DNA of 64,000 nt from Haloarcula pellucida (GTDB lineage: Archaea; Halobacteriota; Halobacteria; Halobacteriales; Haloarculaceae). The position numbers were made by a program, and so were the translations under genes. How positions within the stretch are numbered: position 1 is the first letter of the stretch; each line of letters begins with the position of its first letter. Below are positions 27,676 to 36,191 of this stretch, piece after piece. The notes beneath the pieces were generated by a model, which saw only the letters and a list, made by a program, of their open reading frames with translations, did not search any database and was not told the origin of the DNA. The stretch is from assembly GCF_014647235.1 (NCBI RefSeq), contig NZ_BMOU01000007.1:127987-191986 (forward strand), read 5' to 3'.

Positions 27676-28332
27676 ATGTCCCAACGCAAGGACGACTACG
27701 CCGACGCGGTGTCCTACGACGAATCGCTCGACGACCGACCCAGCGACGACGAACTCGACGCGGCCATCGAGAACCTCGAAGCCAACGGGTTCGACGTCGT
27801 CGTGGTTGAGGACGGCGAGGCCACACTCGACGAGATACAGGCGCGGATACCCCCCGGAGCGTCCGTGATGGACGGCCACTCCACGACGCTCGAAGAAATC
27901 GGGTTCGTGGAGTACCTCACCGAGGGCGACCACGAGTGGGAGAACGTCCACAGCGAGGTCTACGGCATCGACGACGACGAAGAACGCCAGCGCGCCCGCC
28001 GGGAGGCACAGGCCAGCGACTACTTCCTCGGGAGCGTCAACGCCATCGCACAGACCGGCGAACTCGTCGCCGCCGACGCCTCCGGCAGCCGTATCGGGGC
28101 CTACCCCTTCGCCGCCGAGAACCTCCTGCTGGTCGCCGGGACGAACAAGATCGTTGGGGACCTAGACACCGCGCTGGACCGCCTCGAAGACGTGGCGTAT
28201 CCGCTCGAAGACGCCCGCGCACAGGACGCCTACGGCGCGGGGAGCGTCATCGCGAAACAACTCGTCTACCGACAGGAGGCCGAGGAGGGACGCACGACAG
28301 TCGTCCTCGTCCGCGAGTCGCTCGGCTACTGA
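27676..28332 (+). CDS. LUD-domain protein (LutC/DUF162 family)
   Basis: A 218-residue cytoplasmic protein with the LUD pattern: IPPGASVMDGHSTTLEEIG, DYFLGSVNAIAQTGELVAADASGSRIG and LLVAGTNKIVGDLDTALDRL (in parts). Relatives take part in lactate utilisation (LutC) but single-gene homologues like this one have no proven role. No lutA/lutB genes are adjacent. A TTTTCACC box about 27 bp before the ATG fits a leaderless mRNA. Confidence 0.87.
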   Translation: MSQRKDDYADAVSYDESLDDRPSDDELDAAIENLEANGFDVVVVEDGEATLDEIQARIPPGASVMDGHSTTLEEIGFVEYLTEGDHEWENVHSEVYGIDDDEERQRARREAQASDYFLGSVNAIAQTGELVAADASGSRIGAYPFAAENLLLVAGTNKIVGDLDTALDRLEDVAYPLEDARAQDAYGAGSVIAKQLVYRQEAEEGRTTVVLVRESLGY

Positions 28333-28408
28333 ACACGCGTGCTCCCGTTCACTGACGCGACCGCCAGCCGCGGGAACGTTTATCGGGCGGGCGCGTGAAC
28401 GCTCGCCA

Positions 28409-28441
28409 ATGAACACGACGCGAGCGGACCGGGAGGGCTGA
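28409..28441 (+). CDS. Candidate 10-codon upstream ORF before the PiT transporter
   Basis: ATG...TGA encodes MNTTRADREG. A TTTATCG box at about 28379-28385 lies 26-30 bp upstream, so a leaderless mRNA would begin at this ATG and not at the transporter. GGAGGG (28432-28437) near the end of the uORF could serve as ribosome site for the transporter GTG eleven bases later. Translation of the uORF would cover that site. Confidence 0.4.
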   Translation: MNTTRADREG

Positions 28442-28448
28442 GTCGTCG

Positions 28449-29633
28449 GTGGCGGGACTCGTCTTCTGGGCGCTGGTCGTCTTCGCGACGGTCACGGGAC
28501 TCGTGACCGCGTGGACGCTCGGCGCCAACAGCAACTCGCCGCCGTTCGCGCCGGCCATCGGCGCCAACGCCATCTCGACGATGCGAGCGGCCTTCCTCAT
28601 CGGCATCCTCGCGGCGTTGGGCGCGCTCACGCAAGGCGGGAGCATCTCCGAGACGGTCGGTGCTGGACTCATCGACGGCGTCCAGATCACGTCGCTCGCG
28701 GCGACGACCGGCCTGCTGACGGCCACGCTGTTCATGGCCTTTGGCATCTACAGCGGCTACCCCGTTCCCGCCGCGTTCGCGACGACGGGCGCGATGGTCG
28801 GCGTCGGCCTCTCGCTGGGCGGCGCGCCCGTCTTCGACACCTACCGGCAAATCGCGACGTTCTGGGTTCTCGTCCCGCCGGTCTCCGGTGGGCTGGCGTA
28901 CCTCACCGCCACGATACTTCGCCGTGACGACATCCCCGAGACGGTCGGCGTCCCACTGCTTGCGGCCGTCGTGGGCGGCATCGTCGCCAACGTGCAGTTG
29001 AGCGTCATCCCCGCGCCGGCCGACGCCACGCAGAACTCCATCGCCGGGTTCTTCGCGATGCTCGTCCCCCTGCCCGGCATCACCGTCCTCGCGACGGCCC
29101 TCGCGGCCGTCGCGAGTTTCCTGTTCATCCGTCGGCGCACCCAGCAGTCGGTCGATAAGGGCATCAAGACGTTTCTCGTCGTCCTCGGGAGCGTCGTCGC
29201 CTTCTCCAGCGGCGGGAGCCAGGTCGGACTGGCGACCGGGCCCCTCGAAAACCTCTACCGCGTGGAACTGGGCCTTCCGGGCCTGCTGTTGCTCGGCCTC
29301 GGTGCCGTCGGCATCCTCGGCGGCGCGTGGATGGGCGCGCCCAGACTGTTACAGGCCACCGCCCGCGAGTACGCCCAACTCGGGGTCAGGCGCTCCATCG
29401 CCGCACTGGTCCCGGGCTTTATCATCGCCCAGACGGCCATCGCGCTGGGTATCCCCATCTCGTTCAACAACATCATCATCTCGGGGGTCATCGGCGGCGG
29501 CCTCGCCGGCGGGTCGGCGGGCGTCTCCCGCCGTAAGATCGGAGTGACGGTCGGCTTCTGGATACTCACGCTCGTCAGTTCGGTCGCCGTCGGGTTCGGC
29601 CTCTACCGGGCGTTCGCGACGGTACTGGGCTAG
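28449..29633 (+). CDS. pitA: PiT-family inorganic phosphate transporter
   Basis: A 394-residue membrane protein with about ten hydrophobic helices. Both PiT signature repeats are visible: GANSNSPPFAPAIGANAIST near the N-terminus and GFIIAQTAIALGIPISFNNIIISGVIGGGL in the C-terminal half (shown in part). It moves phosphate with H+ or Na+. The start is a GTG with the Shine-Dalgarno-like GGAGGG upstream. It converges with a Usp gene (four-base overlap), a common haloarchaeal pairing of transporters with Usp proteins. Confidence 0.9.
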   Translation: MAGLVFWALVVFATVTGLVTAWTLGANSNSPPFAPAIGANAISTMRAAFLIGILAALGALTQGGSISETVGAGLIDGVQITSLAATTGLLTATLFMAFGIYSGYPVPAAFATTGAMVGVGLSLGGAPVFDTYRQIATFWVLVPPVSGGLAYLTATILRRDDIPETVGVPLLAAVVGGIVANVQLSVIPAPADATQNSIAGFFAMLVPLPGITVLATALAAVASFLFIRRRTQQSVDKGIKTFLVVLGSVVAFSSGGSQVGLATGPLENLYRVELGLPGLLLLGLGAVGILGGAWMGAPRLLQATAREYAQLGVRRSIAALVPGFIIAQTAIALGIPISFNNIIISGVIGGGLAGGSAGVSRRKIGVTVGFWILTLVSSVAVGFGLYRAFATVLG

Positions 29634-30061
29634 CGGACGACGGTCACCGTCACCGGGGCCTCGTCCACGACGGCCGTCGCCACCGTCCCGAGCAGTCGGC
29701 GGGCCAGTTCGTTCCGGTCTCCGCCGTGTCCGCCCATCACGATCTGGTCGACGTCGTTGGCCGCGGCGTAGTCGAGAATCGTCTCGGCGGGATCGCCCGT
29801 CTCCACCGCCGTCTCGACGGTGCGGTCGACGTCGGCGGCGCGGCGTTCGGCCCGTTCGACGAGGCGGTCGGCCCGTGCTGTCGCCTCCTCGCGGCGCTCC
29901 TCGCCCGGTTCGAGAATCCCGCCCTCGCTCATGGCGCTATCCAGCGGCGCGACGACGTTCAGCACCGTCAGCCGACAGTCGAACGTCTCTAGGGCGTGGA
30001 CCAGCGCCTCGTCGGCCAGCGGCGAGCCATCGAGCGGAACGAGGACGTGTTCGGGCGCCAT
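29630..30061 (-). CDS. Universal stress protein UspA family
   Basis: A 143-residue protein with both Usp hallmarks: HVLVPLDGSPLADEAL at the N-terminus and the ATP loop IVMGGHGGDRNELARRLLGTVATAVV at the C-terminus. It probably binds ATP and acts as a dimer in the cytoplasm; its specific role is unknown. It overlaps the end of the convergent phosphate transporter gene. Confidence 0.9.
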   Translation of the reverse strand: MAPEHVLVPLDGSPLADEALVHALETFDCRLTVLNVVAPLDSAMSEGGILEPGEERREEATARADRLVERAERRAADVDRTVETAVETGDPAETILDYAAANDVDQIVMGGHGGDRNELARRLLGTVATAVVDEAPVTVTVVR

Positions 30062-30139
30062 ATCTCACCTCGTGTGGGGACGTACAAGAAGTCGGGTGGT
30101 GACGGCGCTATCGCTCGCGAGTTAGTGAACGGAGGAGAG

Positions 30140-30212
30140 TAGTTCCGGGAAGATTCGAACTTCCGTCGTTGCCCCCAGAAGGCAACAGGATTGGCCACTA
30201 CCCCACGGAACT
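30140..30212 (-). tRNA. tRNA-Gln (anticodon CTG)
   Basis: 73 nt fold as a complete tRNA. The acceptor stem is AGTTCCG/CGGAACT with discriminator A. The anticodon stem is TTGCC/GGCAA around the loop TTCTGGG, giving anticodon CTG (codon CAG). The T stem is GGAAG/CTTCC around TTCGAAT. The 3' CCA is not encoded and there is no intron. Confidence 0.96.
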
Positions 30213-30302
30213 TTGACACGTTCGTCACTGGTTTCGCTCAGCGACGTACACTACCGTATAGCCGGCTGCTGTATTTCAGTGTTGCGGACTCGAGTTGGCG
30301 TG

Positions 30303-30944
30303 TCAGTCGTCGGCATCCGACGAGGTGCCGTCGGGCGGTCGGACGTGCGGTGGTTTCTCGTAGTGTTCTTTCCGATGACAGTTGGCACAGAGAACGACGC
30401 ACTTCGCCATCTCGGCACGTAGCTTCGATTTGGCGTAGCCGTGAGTGACCATCTCGGAGACGGTCATCTCCTTGTCGGCGTCGTCGCGGTGGTGGAAGTC
30501 GAGACAGGCGGGATCCGTCTCGCCACAGCGGGCACATCCCTCGCCGTCGCGTTTCTGTTCGTGGACCCACGCCCGATGTCGGGCCCGTCTGGTTAGCGTC
30601 CGTCGACGGTTCGTTTCCCGATGCCTGTAGTGCCAGCGCTGGTCCTGACTCAGGTCGGCCCACGCCAGTCCCTCGGGCAGGTCGACGTCCTCGGGTTTCG
30701 CTTGGACACGACTCCCGCGCGAGTAGTTCGTCGCCAACCCCGCCGCCTCCTTGGCGGCGTTCCAGCCACCCATCACGCGCTGGATGGTTCCCGACGCCGG
30801 CGTCAGGCCGAGCGCCTCGTACTGGACTTTCGTCGGAGATTCGCCGAGTCGGGCGGCGGCGTGGCGGAGCGCCCGGACGCAGTCGTGTTCGCTCGTCACG
30901 GCGTGGCTGGCCGCCCGTCGGTAGTTGAACCCTCGCCCGGACAT
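30303..30944 (-). CDS. HNH endonuclease with homing-endonuclease-associated repeat
   Basis: A 213-residue protein. Residues about 30-65 ([21 protein letters not shown] and [12 protein letters not shown]) form the DNA-binding repeat seen in homing endonucleases. The C-terminal nuclease has [19 protein letters not shown], then [14 protein letters not shown]: two Cys pairs bind zinc around the H-N-H active site. It is free-standing, not inside an intron or intein, and lies 90 bp from tRNA-Gln. The ATG at 30944 is used; a GTG at 30950 is also possible. It may be a relic or active selfish nuclease, or a domesticated one. Confidence 0.87.
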   Translation of the reverse strand: MSGRGFNYRRAASHAVTSEHDCVRALRHAAARLGESPTKVQYEALGLTPASGTIQRVMGGWNAAKEAAGLATNYSRGSRVQAKPEDVDLPEGLAWADLSQDQRWHYRHRETNRRRTLTRRARHRAWVHEQKRDGEGCARCGETDPACLDFHHRDDADKEMTVSEMVTHGYAKSKLRAEMAKCVVLCANCHRKEHYEKPPHVRPPDGTSSDADD

Positions 30945-30981
30945 CGACACGGCTTTTGCGGGCTGGCCGCCACCGTCGGGT

Positions 30982-31590
30982 ATGTACGTCGGACGCTTCG
31001 TCGTCGTCGGCCCCGAGGTAGGCGCCTACCGCGTCTCCTCGCGGTCGTTCCCGAACCGGCAGGCAGTACAGCGAGACGGGACCGTCACCGTCGAACCGAC
31101 TCCGGACGCACCGGAGACGGACAACCCCTACATCTCCTACAACGGCGTCCGCGTGACCGAGCGCGGTGCCGTGGTCGGCAACGGCTCGCACGTCGACCCG
31201 ATCGCGGAGAAACTCGAACTGGGCTACCCCGCACGGGACGCCCTCGCCGAACCGCTGCTCTCGCTTGACTTCGAGAAGGACGACTACGACACGCCCCGCA
31301 TCGCCGGCATCGTCGGCGTCGACGCCGAGGACCCCACGACGAACGCCGACGGCCCGGGCGCGGTCGTCGGCACCGTCCGTCGAGACGCCCTCCTCGTCGA
31401 GGAGGTCACCGAACCGACGCTCGTGGCCACCTACGAAGAGGATAGCCCGACGGCGTTCGACCTCGACGCGACGGCCGCCGAGGCGGCCGCACGCGAGGTG
31501 TACGACCACGAGTTCGAACACGCGGTCTGTGCGGCCGGCGTCAACGGCGCGGCCGGCGACTTCGACGTCTCGGTGTACAACGGCGAGTGA
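30982..31590 (+). CDS. purO: IMP cyclohydrolase, archaeal type
   Basis: A 202-residue enzyme that closes the purine ring of FAICAR to give IMP. The start [26 protein letters not shown] and the later blocks [23 protein letters not shown] and [11 protein letters not shown] are typical of PurO, the archaeal replacement for the PurH domain. The ATG at 30982 is chosen because the conserved sequence starts there. It is divergent from the HNH gene, with only 37 bp between the starts. Confidence 0.94.
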   Translation: MYVGRFVVVGPEVGAYRVSSRSFPNRQAVQRDGTVTVEPTPDAPETDNPYISYNGVRVTERGAVVGNGSHVDPIAEKLELGYPARDALAEPLLSLDFEKDDYDTPRIAGIVGVDAEDPTTNADGPGAVVGTVRRDALLVEEVTEPTLVATYEEDSPTAFDLDATAAEAAAREVYDHEFEHAVCAAGVNGAAGDFDVSVYNGE

Positions 31591-31667
31591 CGGCCGCAGT
31601 CGGCCGGCCACCACAATACGTGATGCAGTGCCGACACTCAAGACCCCTCACCCGCTAGAACCACACA

Positions 31668-32357
31668 ATGAAGGTAGGCGTTCTCTCTGACATCCACGGC
31701 AACCGGGTGGCCCTAGAAGCGGTGCTCGCGGACATGCCGTCGGTCGACCGGCTAGTCTGTGCGGGCGACGTCGTCGGGTACAACCCGTGGCACGCCGACT
31801 GCGTCGACGCGATGCGCGGACTGCTGGACGGCGAGGACTACTGGCCCGACAGCGAGGTGCCGACAGTGATGGGCAACCACGACCGGGCCGTCGCCGGCGA
31901 GACGCCGTTCGCGTTCAACGGGATGGCACAGGCCGGCGTCGAACACGCCCGCGAGCAACTCGACGAGGCGCAACTCGACTGGCTCGCAGGCCTCCCCGAC
32001 GAACGCCTGACGTGTAACGACCGGGTGAAACTCGTCCACGGCCATCCCGAGGACCCGGACCACTACACCTACCCCGACGAGTTCGGGCCAGACCTCCTCG
32101 GCGAAGAGGACGTCCTCGTGATGGGCCACACCCACCACCAGCACCACGAGGTGTACGACGAGGGTGTCGTGATGAATCCCGGGAGCGTCGGCCAACCGCG
32201 TGACGGCGACCACCGCGCCGCCTACGCCGTCCTCGACCTCGATTCGATGACCGTCGTGGACCGCCGCGTCGAGTACGACACCACCGAAGTCGTCCACGCC
32301 GTCGAGGACGCCGGCCTCCCCCGGAAAATCGGGTTCCGACTGACCCAAGGGCGGTAG
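31668..32357 (+). CDS. Metallophosphoesterase, YfcE/MJ0936 type
   Basis: A 229-residue calcineurin-like phosphoesterase. Metal ligands are in GVLSDIHGN, VCAGDVVGYN, MGNHDRAV, VHGHP and MGHTHHQHH, a complete set. It ends with the NPGSVGQPRDGD block typical of this subfamily. It probably hydrolyses phosphodiesters in the cytoplasm; the natural substrate is unknown. AT-rich sequence about 30 bp upstream fits a promoter. Confidence 0.9.
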   Translation: MKVGVLSDIHGNRVALEAVLADMPSVDRLVCAGDVVGYNPWHADCVDAMRGLLDGEDYWPDSEVPTVMGNHDRAVAGETPFAFNGMAQAGVEHAREQLDEAQLDWLAGLPDERLTCNDRVKLVHGHPEDPDHYTYPDEFGPDLLGEEDVLVMGHTHHQHHEVYDEGVVMNPGSVGQPRDGDHRAAYAVLDLDSMTVVDRRVEYDTTEVVHAVEDAGLPRKIGFRLTQGR

Positions 32358-32391
32358 AGCGGCGAGCGGGGGAATCCCGCAACGATTTGAT

Positions 32392-32441
32392 GTGACGGCT
32401 TCGCCGTCACGCTCTTCCCACAGCGCGCTCGCAGAGCGCGC
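32392..32441. repeat. Double hairpin between the phosphoesterase and lysC
   Basis: GTGACGGC-TTC-GCCGTCAC (32392-32410) is followed by GCGCGCT-CGCAG-AGCGCGC (32423-32441), both perfect. They lie between the ends of two convergent genes, so they could help termination. The paired-palindrome layout is also that of the elements described inside genes in this window. Confidence 0.55.
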
Positions 32442-32468
32442 GAGGAGGCGACGACGGAAAGAGTGGTC

Positions 32469-33644
32469 TCAGAAGGTTCCCTGCACCAGTTCGAGGGCCT
32501 GCTCGCGGTCGTCCCACGGGACGAACACCGACACCGAAGTCGCGGAGGTGACGACGTCGTAGAGGTGGATGTGCGCTTCGGCGAGCGGTCGGGTGACGCG
32601 GTAGGGAAGCGCGTGGTCGCTGGGGTCGCCGCCGGTGACGCGGATGACCGCGATGTCGTCCTCGACGGTGACAGAGGAGAGCGTCTCGTCGTCGACGATT
32701 TTGTCGTGAAGCAGCGCCTCCACCTCGTCGGCGTCCTCGGCGTCGACGTAGAAGGTCAGCGAGTCCATCCCCGAGGAGTTGGCCTCGATGTTGATGGCCT
32801 CGTCGCCGATGGCCGAGGAGAGTTCCGCGAGGATGCCGGGACTGTTGCGGATGGCGCGCCCGGCGACGGTGACACAGGCAACCGGTTGCTCCTGCAGGTC
32901 GATGAGGTTCTGGAACTCGCCCTCGATGGAGGTGCCGCCGGTGAGCAGGTCGCCGTGCTGGTAGTGGGTGACCCGAACCCCGAGGTTCGCGTCCTTATAC
33001 GACAGCGCGGAGGGCGCGACGACTTCGGCCCCGCGGAAGGAGAGCGAACGGAGTTCGTCGACGCTGATCTCGCCGACGTTCCGGGCGCCTTCGACGACGC
33101 GCGGGTCGCCGGTCATGACGCCCTCGACGTCGGTGACGATGACGACTTCGTCGGCGTCCATGTAGTTACCGAGCATCACCGCCGTCGTGTCGGAGCCACC
33201 GCGGCCGAGCGTCGTCACGTTGCCCTCGTGGTCCTCCGCGAGGAACCCAGTGATGACCGGGACGACGTCTTTCATCTGGCCGGCCAGCGCGTGAGCGCGC
33301 TTTTTGGTCTCCTCGACATCGACCTCGCCGTACTCGTCGGTGATGATGGGCCAATCCTCGCTGCCGGGTTCGAGGAAGACGGCCTCGATGCCGCGGGCGG
33401 CCAGTGCGCCCTTGAGCATCCGGACGGAGGTCCGTTCGCCCATGGAGACGATTTCGGCACGGTCCTCGTCGGCGGCTTCGTACTCGATGCCCTCCAACAG
33501 TTCGTCGGTCGTGTTGCCCATCGCCGAGGCGACGACGCCGACTTCGTGACCCTGCTGGACCGCGGCCGCGATGGAGTCTGCGGCCCGGTTGATTCGGTCG
33601 CCGCTGCCGAGGCTAGTGCCCCCGAACTTCGCGACTACGCGCAT
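32469..33644 (-). CDS. lysC: Aspartate kinase
   Basis: 391 residues catalysing the first step of the aspartate family (threonine, methionine, lysine). The N-terminal KFGGTSLGSGDRI is the kinase signature; GRGGSDTTAVMLGNYMDADEV is the nucleotide/aspartate site. Two ACT domains at the C-terminus (VTVAGRAIRNSPGILAELS; YRVTRPLAEAHIHLYDVVTSATSVSVFV in part) point to feedback control. The ATG at 33644 starts directly at the family N-terminus. thrC lies about 3 kb away on the same strand. Confidence 0.94.
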   Translation of the reverse strand: MRVVAKFGGTSLGSGDRINRAADSIAAAVQQGHEVGVVASAMGNTTDELLEGIEYEAADEDRAEIVSMGERTSVRMLKGALAARGIEAVFLEPGSEDWPIITDEYGEVDVEETKKRAHALAGQMKDVVPVITGFLAEDHEGNVTTLGRGGSDTTAVMLGNYMDADEVVIVTDVEGVMTGDPRVVEGARNVGEISVDELRSLSFRGAEVVAPSALSYKDANLGVRVTHYQHGDLLTGGTSIEGEFQNLIDLQEQPVACVTVAGRAIRNSPGILAELSSAIGDEAINIEANSSGMDSLTFYVDAEDADEVEALLHDKIVDDETLSSVTVEDDIAVIRVTGGDPSDHALPYRVTRPLAEAHIHLYDVVTSATSVSVFVPWDDREQALELVQGTF

Positions 33645-33787
33645 CGAACCACCTGTGCCGTGTGTGATTGAGTCATGCCCCCGCGTTCGCCGCCGCTCGG
33701 GATAACTGTGTTCATCTGGCCCGATTCCGGCGTCGGATGGTACTGTCCGACACACCGTTTATTTACGTGGGGCACACAGTCACAGCC

Positions 33788-34192
33788 ATGGAGATACGTG
33801 ACGCTGTCGAGGCCGACGCCGGGCGTCTCGCCGACCTCGCAGACAGTCCGCCGGACGTGATGCGCAACCTCGTCCACGACCGAACGGTACGAGTCGCCAC
33901 AGACGGGACCACAGAGGGCATCGTGGGATTCGTCAGCTACGACGCCAAACGGGGCACCGTCCACGTCACGCAACTCGCCGGGTCGACCGACGCCTGCGAA
34001 CGACTGCTCGACGAACCCATCACCTTTGCCGAACGAGAACGGATGGACGTCGAACTGCTCGTCCCCGACGGCGAGTCGGCCGTCGAGGCCGCCGTCGAGG
34101 CGACGGGATTTACACGCACGGGACAGGGCCCCCGTTTCGAGGGGAAACCGACGGTTCGGTATCGCCTCGAACCGAGCCGTGCCGAGCAGTAG
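33788..34192 (+). CDS. GNAT-like acetyltransferase
   Basis: A 134-residue single-domain protein. MEIRDAVEADAGRLADLAD starts the GNAT fold, GIVGFVSYDAKRGTVHVTQLAG is the central sheet, and the C-terminal VEATGFTRTGQGPRFEGKPTVRYRLE fits the end of the fold. The acetyl-CoA loop is weak, so the substrate and even activity are uncertain. The ATG at 33788 is supported by a GTTTATTTAC box centred about 25 bp upstream. Confidence 0.72.
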   Translation: MEIRDAVEADAGRLADLADSPPDVMRNLVHDRTVRVATDGTTEGIVGFVSYDAKRGTVHVTQLAGSTDACERLLDEPITFAERERMDVELLVPDGESAVEAAVEATGFTRTGQGPRFEGKPTVRYRLEPSRAEQ

Positions 34193-34408
34193 TCGACGCA
34201 CCACGAGCGGTCGTCTGTCGCCGCGAGCGGTGGTCGGTACGGTCGACCCATATCACCGCCGCACTCGCCGTTCCCGTCACGTTCGTCCCCGCGGAGTGCA
34301 GCGGCGTCCTCGACGCTGCGACGACCGACGGAACCGCGGCGCGCCGGACGCCCTCGACAGGAACGCCTGCACGAGGCGTCGCTGACAGTCGAGTAGCCAA
34401 AGAGCGGG

Positions 34409-35392
34409 TCACGTGACGCCCGCTGGCACCGCGAGACGCCACCCGACCAGCCCCAGCAGGGCAAAGCCGAAGGCGTTGAGCGAGCCGTGGAGCGCCACCA
34501 TCGTGGCGATGTCGAGGCCGAGGTCCGTTCCGGAGAACGTCGCGACGCCGTAGCCCAGCGCCAGCGCCATCGACGCCGGGAGCGCGACGGCCGACGCGCC
34601 GAGCAACAGTCCCTGTACTCGCGGGCGGGCCGGCGCGACCCGGGCGAGGACGTACCCACCGAACAGCGCGACGGCGACGGTGAAGCCGCCGACGGCCACC
34701 ACTTCGACGAGCGGCGAGAACGAGATGCCGACGGCGATGATGGCCGGGCCGACCAGAATCACGCCCGCGAGGGACGAGAACGCCCCGGACAACGGCGAGA
34801 GGACGCGGCCCGAGAGCCCAACGAGCACCGGGAGGACGAACCCGGCATAGTGAAAGTGTACCGCCGTGAGCAGGACGATGGTGCGACCGAACCAGAACGT
34901 GAGGTCCAGCTGATACAACAGGAGCGCCACCGCGCCGACCGAGACGTACGCGAGGCCGGCGTCGACGGCCGCCTCGGGCAGTGCGAGGCCGCCGCGAGCG
35001 CGCGTTCGGGCGACGGCGGCGAGGCCGAGCAGTCCGGTCACGAGGAGCCACGGCGCGGCCAGTGCGGTGGCCGTCACCTCGCCGACGGGACGTGCCAGCG
35101 ACGCCGTGAACAGGACGGCACCGACTGGCTGAAGCCAGACGGCGGCGCGGACGGCGTATCCGGCGGTGCCCCCGAACGGTGGCGTCGCGGCCATGCCGAC
35201 GCCGAGGGGCACGAGGACGAGCGGTGCGAGCGTGAGCGCCCGTTCGACCGGCCCGAGGCCGGCGACGAGGACGGCCGCGACCCAGACGAGGGCGCCGAAC
35301 GCGGCGCTCAGGTCGGTCACGGCGATGCCGACGACGGTCGGCCGGGAGGCCGCTGCCCTCACCGTCGACCCCCGGCCGAACGACTCGCTCAT
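34409..35392 (-). CDS. YndJ-like membrane protein
   Basis: A 327-residue protein with about nine hydrophobic helices. FGRTIVLLTAVHFHYAGFVLPVLVG and ALHGSLNAFGFALLGLVGWRL (in parts) are the conserved histidine-containing blocks of the YndJ family, of unknown function. The ATG at 35392 overlaps the stop of the DUF4166 gene as ATGA, so the pair is translationally coupled. The 216 bp downstream hold no clear gene. Confidence 0.8.
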   Translation of the reverse strand: MSESFGRGSTVRAAASRPTVVGIAVTDLSAAFGALVWVAAVLVAGLGPVERALTLAPLVLVPLGVGMAATPPFGGTAGYAVRAAVWLQPVGAVLFTASLARPVGEVTATALAAPWLLVTGLLGLAAVARTRARGGLALPEAAVDAGLAYVSVGAVALLLYQLDLTFWFGRTIVLLTAVHFHYAGFVLPVLVGLSGRVLSPLSGAFSSLAGVILVGPAIIAVGISFSPLVEVVAVGGFTVAVALFGGYVLARVAPARPRVQGLLLGASAVALPASMALALGYGVATFSGTDLGLDIATMVALHGSLNAFGFALLGLVGWRLAVPAGVT

Positions 35393-36054
35393 CGCGGCGG
35401 GAGCGTCGGCAGGCGGCGAATCGGTCGGAGGTCTGCCACCTCGTCTCGCTCGGTCAGTTCCTGCGTGAACGACCCTCGGTAGCTGAGGATGTGGCCGGCC
35501 AGCGCGTTCTCGACGGTGGCGAGGACGTAGTAGCACTCGCCGGCGTCGTCATAGCGGTCACGGACCTCTACGTCGGCGACGAGGGGGCCGGGGAGCCGAA
35601 CGTAGTGGTCACCAAGATGGACCCACTGGCGGCCAGCCTCGACGACGAGTGCGCCGGCCTCGACGCGAGGGTGCAGTTCCGTGGCGATTGGGCCGCCCCG
35701 CCCCAGAAAGTCGAGCAGACGCTCGCCGTCGGCGTCCCACACCGTCACCGAGTCGAAACGCCGCGTCTTGCCGCCGAACTCGAACGTTCGTCGGGTCGTC
35801 ATCGCTTCGTGGCCGTCGAGGTCATAGCCAACCGTCGTCACCGAGAACGGGATATCGTGGCCGGCCTCGGGAAACAGCATGTCGCGAGTCGTCATCGCGT
35901 ACAGCGCCGGGAGGACGTGCGTACCGCGGGAGACGTCCATCTCGCCGCGACCGACCGTGACGCCGTCTTCGGTGCCGATGCTGTAGCGCTCGCGGACCTT
36001 CGGGTGTAGGTCGTCGGCCGCCTCGCCCAGCGCCCGTTCGTAGACGCCGGTCAT
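35389..36054 (-). CDS. DUF4166-domain protein
   Basis: A 221-residue soluble protein. TGVYERALGEAADDLHPKVRERYSI starts the DUF4166 pattern; ALYAMTTRDMLFPEAGHDIPF and FGGKTRRFDSVTVWD follow. Function is unknown, but pairing with YndJ-type membrane proteins suggests a joint role. A strong GGAGGG lies four bases before the ATG, and the start overlaps the stop of a 24-codon upstream ORF. Confidence 0.78.
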   Translation of the reverse strand: MTGVYERALGEAADDLHPKVRERYSIGTEDGVTVGRGEMDVSRGTHVLPALYAMTTRDMLFPEAGHDIPFSVTTVGYDLDGHEAMTTRRTFEFGGKTRRFDSVTVWDADGERLLDFLGRGGPIATELHPRVEAGALVVEAGRQWVHLGDHYVRLPGPLVADVEVRDRYDDAGECYYVLATVENALAGHILSYRGSFTQELTERDEVADLRPIRRLPTLPPR

Positions 36055-36125
36055 CGCTCCCTCCGGTCACGAGGTGTGCCTGTGGGCGTCGGACGGTCCG
36101 GTCGGTCCCGGCGTGTATCGGCCAT
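36051..36125 (-). CDS. Candidate 24-codon leader ORF coupled to the DUF4166 gene
   Basis: ATG at 36125 opens MADTRRDRPDRPTPTG followed by TPRDRRER and ends with TGA overlapping the DUF4166 ATG (ATGA). TTATCA at about 36151-36156 lies 26-31 bp before this ATG, which fits a leaderless mRNA starting here. The peptide is almost all Arg, Asp, Pro and Thr and looks unfolded, so translation itself may be the point. It could also be chance. Confidence 0.4.
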   Translation of the reverse strand: MADTRRDRPDRPTPTGTPRDRRER

Positions 36126-36191
36126 GTCGAGTTGGATTCGCCCGTGCGGGTGATAAGAATTGCCTGCTACCGGCGGCGAGTGGCCGGTCGG

